From positions 16,620,360-16,684,359 of the forward strand of contig NC_039368.1 of NCBI RefSeq assembly GCF_003573695.1: a stretch of DNA of 64,000 nt, read 5' to 3'. This document shows positions 56,860 to 64,000 of this stretch, in pieces (positions within the stretch are counted from its first letter, which is position 1; each line of letters starts with the position of its first letter). This DNA comes from Papaver somniferum. Lineage: Eukaryota; Streptophyta; Magnoliopsida; Ranunculales; Papaveraceae. The position numbers and the translations under genes were made by a program. The notes below the pieces were generated by a model. The model did not search any database. It was given only the letters and a program-made list of their open reading frames with translations, and had not been told where the DNA came from.

Positions 56860-59701
56860 CTAGATTTATGCCCGTGCTACGCATCGGGCATTTTTTTCTT
56901 TTAACTTGGCGTGTGCGGGGCCCGCCCCGTAGCGATGCATTTCCGTGATCGACTTCCTAAACTGTGTATCGATGGTAGGGCGGTATAGCCCCCAAGGGAG
57001 TGGTTACGGCCAGGTAAGGCGAGCCATGGCTAGCAAATAGGAACATACATGAGTGACAGCCGATGTTTCTTTAGGAACATAAGGTTTCCCTACACTTTAG
57101 GAGAATAAGATTTCCCTACAGAAGAATGAGTTTGATCCGTACTATCTTCTTGTTGAAGAATGCAGGCTTTCCTCCCATGAATATAAAAAAAATCAATTTC
57201 TACTTTCAAAGAATGTAATTCAATAAAAAAAAAACATGAATAATCAATATATGCTTGCAAGGATTTACTTATCATCATTCTCTCTCTCTTTGATCAACCA
57301 AACCCATGATCATTGGTAAAACAGTAATTAATAATCATTAAAATACAAAGATAATCAAAATCCGAATTCCAAAATAGAGGAGTCAGCAGAAAACGGACGT
57401 AACTATTATTATTTGGTCGGCAAAGCCATAAACACTTGGACTCCTGGCTGTATTTTCCCATGAGTGCTCTCAATTTAAAAGTTGAGGTCCAACACCGGCT
57501 TCACAAGAAATCCCAACAAAGTCCAAGAAGCATAATCTAAGTTGGCTTAGTGGATCTTTAGAATTATATATATAGAGTACAACAGTGTGATAGTTAGCAA
57601 CTTAGCATGTAATCTAGAGAACGATTGATAAGCTTCAAGTACTAAACAATAAACATCTAAAGTCGTCAAGTACTCCTACAGTAACTGATCTTTAGAAACC
57701 TCAGTCAAGTACGGTTGTCATGTATTCGTAAAACTTGTGAGCAAAGCTCTCCATACGTACCAAGATTAAGTAGATAGTAAGAGAGAGATAATCTTACCTT
57801 ACAGTGAGTTGTCTGAGGTGAGTGGTGGTGTTAGAGAATGGAGTACACCAATGGTGTATCATGTATGAGTGTTTTGTGAGAGGTATGTTTAGAGATTTTA
57901 GTGCCAAAAATATTTGTAATGAGTTTTAGGACTAAATAATAAGGATTGAGATTCTGCCAGAATAGTAACTTGCTGTCTAGACTTGGTTTCAAAGCTTTCG
58001 CTCCTCATCTCAAGATCAATAAGGTCATTGCTCTGATGATCTCTGTGTTTTAAACACCTCAACAGCAATTTTGAATGCTTTCCCTCTGATGACCATTTTC
58101 TCTTTTCCAAAATCGGAAGTCCCTTGAAAAATTAGAAGAAAAAACCCACCAAAGTATGCCCGAGTCAACAGGAAGTAAAAGCTTGGAAAGAACAACCAGA
58201 ATACAAATCTATGGTGCAATGATACGTTTAAGAATACAATGCAGTAGTATTATTTCCTTCTCACCTTGGGAAGTCTCCTAAACAAAAGCTTGAAAAGTTC
58301 CATAGAGTAAAAATTTTGACATATTGGAATCGTCATCTTCGACACCCAAAGAGAGTCCAGTATCTTTAATCTAAGGCTCGTTTTTTCTCCATAATGTCGT
58401 GATTGTGCTGTTAGAACGACTGACCCTGTCAAGGTTTAAGGCTATTGAATATGAATACAAAATTTTTATGCATTATTCAGCTATATTGACTTCAGAAAGA
58501 ACATTATACCTGCTGGCCACATTGAATGACACATATGATTGAAAGTGAAACCTAAGCCTTCTATCTTCGTCTTGATATTTCGCATCATGCTTAGCATCAA
58601 GATCACAACCTACTCGCAGAATGACGGTCTTTGCATAACAATCAAAAATCACTTATACCGTCGAATAATTGTTCGTGATTTCTTACATTTAAAGTTTTGC
58701 AAAATTGCTGAAAAAAGGTACTAAGTGACCTGTAAGCCAAAGTATGTTATATAATCTTCTTCTCCTTCCAACCCAATATCACAATCACAATCAATAACCA
58801 AAAATTAAACAAAAATCATTGATTCAAAAACTTGCCATAACATCGTCAACTGGTTCATCCTATAGCCCTTCAATTTTCAAGAGATCCACGTATCTGTAAG
58901 AGAAGTTCATTCAACAAATCAGTTCCAAAAGCATAAAATTACAACAATTATTGAATTCTGTGTGTGTCGCAAACATTCGCTGCCTAGTTATGCAAAAACA
59001 CAAAATCCAATCAAAGTGAAGAAAATCACTGGAGTACAGAGAAAACTTACTCGTACATCATGATATTTTCAGAAACCTTGTGCTACTAAGAGGAAAATAA
59101 ATTATCAAACATCCAAGTTTCAAGCATCGGGCAGAACTTTACCTTATGACACCACAGATAAATAACACAGATGAACAGTTTATTTAAAACGATTTCCATA
59201 ATAAACAATTTCAGGATTTCCATAATAATTTGGTTTCCTTATTAACGAAACGATTTCCTTTACTAAAACGATTTCCATAATAATTTCCTTATTTTGATTT
59301 GTCAACCATTTCCTTTCTAATAGGAATTCCGTTTTAAGAGATTCACGTTGTTGTTGTTGTTGGTGTTGTTTTTTTAAGGTTTGGACGTGAGTTTTGTCTA
59401 CACTTACTAAAGTACAGTTAAACATAGGTGTAAACACGGTGTAACTAAATAATTCAAGTTTAAATTCCAACATAAATATTGTTTACCTACTTTTTTTTCA
59501 ACACCATTTCTAATGGACAGTTAAATATTTGATGTATCCAAATTATAACCAAATTTTAATTATTACAACCAATAGAGTTATGCCAAGTGTCCTCACCATA
59601 GCTTCTGCATTAGAAAAGGCCTTTCTAGACCAATAGGGAGCGAGGGTTTCATCACCGTTTAATGTGAGAGATTTATTTGTCAAGGCCTTTAAGGGGGAAG
59701 A
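56860..59701 (-). mobile_element. Non-autonomous Helitron, minus strand
   Basis: On the minus strand it starts TCTTCCCCCTTAAAGGCC (59701) and ends with a GC-rich hairpin (ATGCCCG/CGGGCAT, about 56867-56890) followed by ATAAATCTAG (56860). It lies between host A and T (A56859 | T59702), with no target duplication. 5' TC, 3' hairpin plus CTAG and A/T insertion are the Helitron hallmarks. The empty site TGCAAA/TATTGATGGAAGATAGG follows from element A/C homology. No Rep/helicase seen. Minus-strand segments near 59060-57900 look like exons with GT/AG borders, perhaps a captured gene. Confidence 0.75.
57898..59080 (-). pseudogene. Exon-like segments inside the Helitron, gene not recognised
   Basis: On the minus strand several short frames with plausible borders occur: YHDVYE before GTAAG (near 59050), YVDLLKIEG...DEPVDDVMASF (near 58895-58828), a GCDLDAKHDAKYQDEDRR-like stretch (58610-58555), GSVVLTAQSRHYGEKTSLRL (58427-58370), and GKEKMVIRGKAFKIAVEVFK (about 58110-58050). 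They may be exons of one host gene captured by the Helitron. I do not recognise the family and the frames contain stops; treat as tentative. Confidence 0.3.
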
Positions 59702-60304
59702 TATTGATGGAAGATAGGATGAACTTTTGTTTACAAAGATTAAGTCTATTACATGTCTCTATGCAAATAGTGATAAAATATAGAATAAATCTTTGAATAT
59801 TCCGCAGTATTGGTCTTTCCCTGATCCACATCTTTGTGTAAATACTGTGCGGCTCCGTAAGTTCTCTTATTTGAGCCTTTTCGATTAAATTAATCATAGG
59901 TTCTCTTGTGGTTAATTTAATTGAGTATTTTGGATACAAATTCATGTTTAATATGATTTGTTAATGTCCAAAGAAATCATTCTTTTCTTATGAAAATAAG
60001 GTCGCTCTTATTGTTCTTTGGGAATGACATTTAATGCGGGAGAATTCTTTTTTGAACTTGTGCTTAATTTCCAAATATTTGTGGGGAGTGCGACTGTGGA
60101 ATATTGTAGGGATTTTCTTGTATCTTTATTAACTCCTTGATGAATGCATTTAGTTTCGGCTGTATGATTGCATCTAAACAAGTCGATATGTTGTTCTCTT
60201 CTAATCATGAAGTATTTCTACGGAAATTTCATTAGGATCTCACTAGTTTTCGTACCTTTGCCAATTTTTACTGACAAAAAGAGGAAGAATTAATGTGTAG
60301 TTCT
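59702..60304 (+). other. Element A 3' non-coding region after the Helitron
   Basis: Resumes TATTGATGGAAGATAGG, then one type-1 hairpin (GGCTC/GAGCC, 59851-59877), one type-2 hairpin (59887-59918), GTCGCTCTTATTGTTC, AACTCCTTGATGAATGC and GACAAAAAGAGGAAGAATTA. It stops at GTGTAGTTCT where D's LTR starts. About 370 bases seen before the LTR in B and C are therefore missing here and should lie downstream of D. Confidence 0.7.
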
Positions 60305-62794
60305 TGTTAGAGCATTGCTCGGTCGAACTCGCATGCGTTGCTAACTCAAGCATGTTTGTCAATGTTAGTGATCAAAATTATAACTCTTGATTTCTAGCTT
60401 ATTTAGATGTTTAGGACTAGGACATAGATTGTGTAGTTGAGCTTTAGATTTCACGACGTTCATCATTTGAAGACGAATAACTACTAAGGGGAGCTTGTGG
60501 AACTTCATCAACAAAAGGTATGTGGAGACTGAAACTCATCTATCACTTGGAAAGTCTATATTGAGACATTATTCGTGTTACGATATAGTCTTATACTATA
60601 CACATTTGAGATTTCGAGATAAGTTTAACTCGCTTACATATTTCTTGGAATATGTGTTGGAAAGCTTTCACTTCGACCAAGTTCATCTTACATTCTTGAC
60701 GAAAGTCAGAATATATTATCATATGAAAATTGCCGAGTAACATCTTACATGGTTTGTGTGATACAATCATTTTGGTGAAGACTTGGAATATTTCATTATG
60801 ATAATTTCAATAACTTGAAAATCGCTTTGATGCTAATAGTATTGTGAAGACGACTATTGTTATCCACTAAAAAGTTTCAATGATTGGAATAAAGAGTTTA
60901 GAATCAAGTAACCATGTTTGGATATAAACATAGTGTGTTAAATCACATTAGTGTGCAAGTCCAAAACCGGGAGCCTGAAGTATGCGTACTCGTACGCGTA
61001 CTGGCGATTGCTGATGTCTGGGCAAGTATGCGTACACGTACGTATACTGGCGGAAAATTCACCTCCGTGAAATTCTGCTGGAGTTTGGAAGCGTGTTGAA
61101 GTATGCGCACCCATACGTGTACTAGCGTAACCAAACTTGGTCCGACTACTTAAGTATGCGTTCCCGTTTGCATACTTGAGTGGGTTACTTTCTAAAATCG
61201 GTTGTGTACATGAACTTAAAAATTTATAAAATAAGAAATTTTCAAACCGTGGCTATAATGTTCATGAATTGATTCGAGTGAATCAAACCGATTTTGTTTC
61301 AATTGTGTTCTTGTATACTTCTATGAAAATATAACAATTGAAAGGCTCTTTAACTAGTTTCATTTGAGTCATTTGAACTAGTTATGGTTAAGATGAATAT
61401 GATTGATATGAGAATTAAACATATGTCTAACTTCGGTTAACTATTGATAAGCCAACATGGTGTACACGTTTGGGTACGGTTACATAAACCTAAATGAGGG
61501 TACATTTCATTTGTGTGTAACAAGTTAAGTTCAATCTAACGGTTGAAAGATATTATCTTGGTTGAATCAGGTTTTTCATCTAACGGTGAATAATGAATGC
61601 TTTGTTACCAAGGTAACTTAGATTGCAAACCCTGATTTGAAAACTATATAAAAGAGAACTCTAGCAACTGGGAAACCTAATCCTCATACCTCTTGTGTGT
61701 TACTAGTTGCATCAACTAGAGTCGATTCTCCTTTAACCTTAGGTTTCTATCAAGACCCTGTAGGTTAAAGACTTGAAAGACTTCATTGGGATTGTAAAGC
61801 CAGACCCAACTATTTATCTTGCAGTTGCGTGTTCTGATCTTGACCGATTCTATCGTTTGAGTACTATCTTCTTTAAGATTTGCTCGAGATTAATTTCTCT
61901 GATAGGCAAGATAAAACGTGATCACAAACATCTTCGTATCATCGTTTGTGATTCCACAATATCTAGTTTCGCCATCATACGATTTAGATAATTGTGAGGT
62001 GATTGATAATACTAGGCTATTTTTCGGGAATATAAGTCTAATTATCAATTGGTTCATGTTCACCTTGATTTATCAAAAGACGGAACAAAAACTCTTGGGT
62101 ATTTCTGTGGGAGACAGATTTATTCAATCTATAGACTTTTCTGTGTGAGACATATTTGTTTATCAAGTCTTCGAATTTGGGTTGTAACAATTCTTAGTTG
62201 TGGGTGAGATCAGCTAAGGGAATCAAGTGAGTAGTATCCTGCTGGGATCAGAGACGTAAGGAGCATAAATGTACCTTGAATCAGTGTGAGATTGATTCGG
62301 GTTCAACTACAGTCCAGTTCAAAGTTCATTGGTAGTAGGCTAGTGTCTGTAGAGGCTTAATACAGTGTGGTGTCCAATCTGGACTACGTCCCGAGGTTTT
62401 TCTGCATTTGTTGTTTCCTCGTTAACAAAATTTTGGTGTCTGTGTTATTTCTTTTCTGCATTATATTTTGTTATATAAATGAAATATCACAGGTTGTGCG
62501 TTGAATCGATCAATTGGGAAATCCAACCTTTGGTTGTTGATTGAAATTGATTGATCCTTGAATATTGGTATTTGGTACCGTTCAAGTTTAATCCTCTTAT
62601 ATTCAATCAGGCTCGCAGATTTCTATTTGGTGATTGCGGATTGAATTAAGAGTTAGAGATATAAAACTCTTTGATATACTTTTCTATAGATTGAGTATGA
62701 CTGTCTAGTTGATTCTCTAGAAAGTATATTGGAGTAATTTCTCTCAGATTGCCAAACGAATTTTTGGTGTGGCTGTTAGACCCCCACATTTTCA
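60305..62794 (+). mobile_element. Element D, 5' LTR (LTR1 subfamily 1)
   Basis: TGTTAGAGCATTGCTCGGTC to ACCCCCACATTTTCA, about 2.49 kb. TATATAAAAG at 61645. Four U3 sites at 60977-61175. A primer site follows, so this is a 5' LTR and not element A's 3' LTR. Left flank GTTCT (60300-60304) is the predicted TSD. Confidence 0.85.
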
Positions 62795-62796
62795 AT

Positions 62797-62808
62797 TGGC
62801 ATCAGAGC
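62797..62808 (+). other. Primer binding site of element D
   Basis: TGGCATCAGAGC, one mismatch to the initiator Met-tRNA site, two bases after the LTR. Confidence 0.75.
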
Positions 62809-62857
62809 AGGCAAACACGTTAAAGACCTTATAAATCTGTGTTTGTAGCAATCTGAT

Positions 62858-64000
62858 AGGGACAGAGGTGTTATCTCTATAAACGTACCACCAGTCTTCG
62901 ATGGCTCTAATTACTTGTGGTGGAAAATTTCTATGCGTGCCTTTCTTCAAGCGCGTGATTTTCTATCATGAGTTTATGTTGTGAATGGATATTATGCTCC
63001 CGTTGTTGCAGTAGGAGATGCGAACGTTCCAAAGTATATTGGTGCATATGACGCTGCGGAGATACTTGCTGCAAAGGAAAATTCCGACGGTTTGAATGCT
63101 ATCATACATACCATTACCCCAGATCTTCAGCACCATGTGACTATGTGCACTCGGTCTAAAGATGCTTGGGATATATTAGAAACCGTGAAGGTAACACAAG
63201 TGAGAAGGAAGCTAGGCTTCAAAACCTTAATTCCGATTGGGAAAAACTTCGTATGGCAGATGAAGATTCATTTGATGAGGTTAATCACAAAGTGTCTAAA
63301 ATTGTTAATGCATCTTTTGCATTGAGTAAGACTATTCCTGAAAAGGACATTGTGATGAAAATTCGCAGATCGTTGCCATCTAGATACGATTCTAAGAAGC
63401 ATGCCATCGTTGAGGGAAATAACCTTGATGCTCTCTCCAGAAATACACTGGTTGGAAAGCTAAAGATCTTTGATCATGAGCATACATCCAAAACTGGAAA
63501 GGATTTTGCCTTTAAAGCACAAAAGAACACTAGAGTACTGACAAAAGTAAAAGTGTTTGTGTCTCTGACGATGATCTTTCTGAGGCTGCTTCATCAGATG
63601 AAGATCTTGAAAAGTCAGTCTCGTTGATCACAAGACAGTTTAGAGATCTTCTTTTGAAGAGAAGTAAACAGTTTTCCAGGGATAAACTCGGGTCATCAGT
63701 TAAACCTCATGATCGCGTCCCTCCTAAAAACAGGGATGTTGACGAGACTGATGACAAGGATATGCCTCAGTGCTTTAAGTGTAAAGGTTTTGGTCAATTT
63801 GCAAATGAGTGTCCTAAGCGCAAGAAATACACTGGGAACAAAGGTCTTGCTGCAACTTTTGATGAAATATATAATCACTATGATTCCAATGAAGACGAAA
63901 AATCAAGTGTTGCACTTCTTTGTGAAAATATTGATTTTGATAATTGTAGCAATACATACATCAACCTTGATATTCTTTCAGAAGAAGACTCAACCAATCT
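62858..64000 (+). pseudogene. gag: Element D gag, runs off the window (broken)
   Basis: Same gag family as A and C. Start ATG replaced by AGG (62858). VPPVFDGSNYLWWKISMRAF, TGA for Trp (about 62969), ENSDGLNAIIHTITPDLQHH, a small deletion near 63186 that shifts frame, MADEDSFDEVNHKVSKI, SLPSRYDSKKHAIVEGNNLD, a frame change near 63538, and knuckle 1 CFKCKGFGQFANEC in which the His is Gln (about 63772-63813). Whether D continues into ORF2 or pol cannot be seen. Confidence 0.85.

Noticed and set aside
59180..59473. 97-codon minus-strand frame
   Set aside because: Depends on a TTG repeat; lies within the Helitron and shows no domain.
60305..62794. Reading this LTR as element A's 3' LTR
   Set aside because: It is followed by a primer site and gag, and is preceded by GTGTAGTTCT about 370 bases short of where the PPT lies in B and C. 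It is D's 5' LTR.
1..64000. tRNA, rRNA, CRISPR or bacterial-type operon features
   Set aside because: None seen; the window has plant transposon signatures throughout.

Overview
This is a retrotransposon-dominated stretch of a plant nuclear genome. It is AT-rich and carries Ty1/copia elements with initiator-Met-tRNA primer sites (TGGTATCAGAGC), Tat/Athila-like gypsy LTRs, Tourist, Stowaway and pogo-like MITEs, a Helitron, and two broken plant-type genes (a DUF1985/Ulp1 C48 protease and a wax-synthase-like MBOAT acyltransferase). A eudicot is likely. The LTR family resembles sequence I associate with Papaver, but I cannot confirm the species. No intact host gene, tRNA, rRNA or CRISPR array was seen.

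Layout. 1-2329: partial LTR of the main copia family (LTR1). 3034-4546: Ulp1-like protease gene with recognisable splice sites and one frameshift. 5440-9585: a plus-strand LTR of a second family (LTR2) split by a minus-strand solo LTR2 (6306-8999, TSD TTCCT). 10400-10900: 3' remnant of a gag-type element. 11343-13719: solo LTR1 (TSD CTATC). 13785-16390: three MITEs around a truncated wax synthase pseudogene. 16708-17040: diverged tandem repeat. 17348-23423: pile-up of LTR2/LTR5 fragments, split by a minus-strand gypsy solo LTR (19702-21208, TSD ATAGA). 23424-28276: 3' half of a minus-strand copia element (F). 28277-60304: plus-strand copia element A, which entered F and was itself hit by element B in its 5' LTR (28961-38479, TSD CCGGG/CCGGA), a pogo-like MITE (39463-39986), element C in gag (42312-55654, TSD AAAAT), a Helitron (56860-59701, minus) and element D (60305 to past the window end). 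C in turn carries a non-autonomous gypsy element G (44999-49548, TSD CAAAG).

How the parts work together. A, B, C and D share 2.4-kb LTRs, primer site and leader. A, B and C also share a roughly 650-bp 3' non-coding block with Sirevirus-like multiple polypurine tracts. Their coding content is complementary. B encodes coiled coil, zinc knuckle, protease, integrase, RT and RNase H, but no N-terminal Gag. A and C encode a two-knuckle Gag with its own stop, then a small conserved basic/coiled-coil ORF (ORF2), and no pol. D begins with the same gag. F has an ORF2-like reading frame in the same place. This looks like a split gag/pol retrotransposon partnership. Two further unusual features are an alternating hairpin array with compensatory changes in the 3' non-coding region of gag-type elements, and a U3 array of palindromic sites whose core has switched between GTACGCGTAC and GTTCGCGAAC while its spacers stayed the same. 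All coding regions seen are degenerate to some degree.
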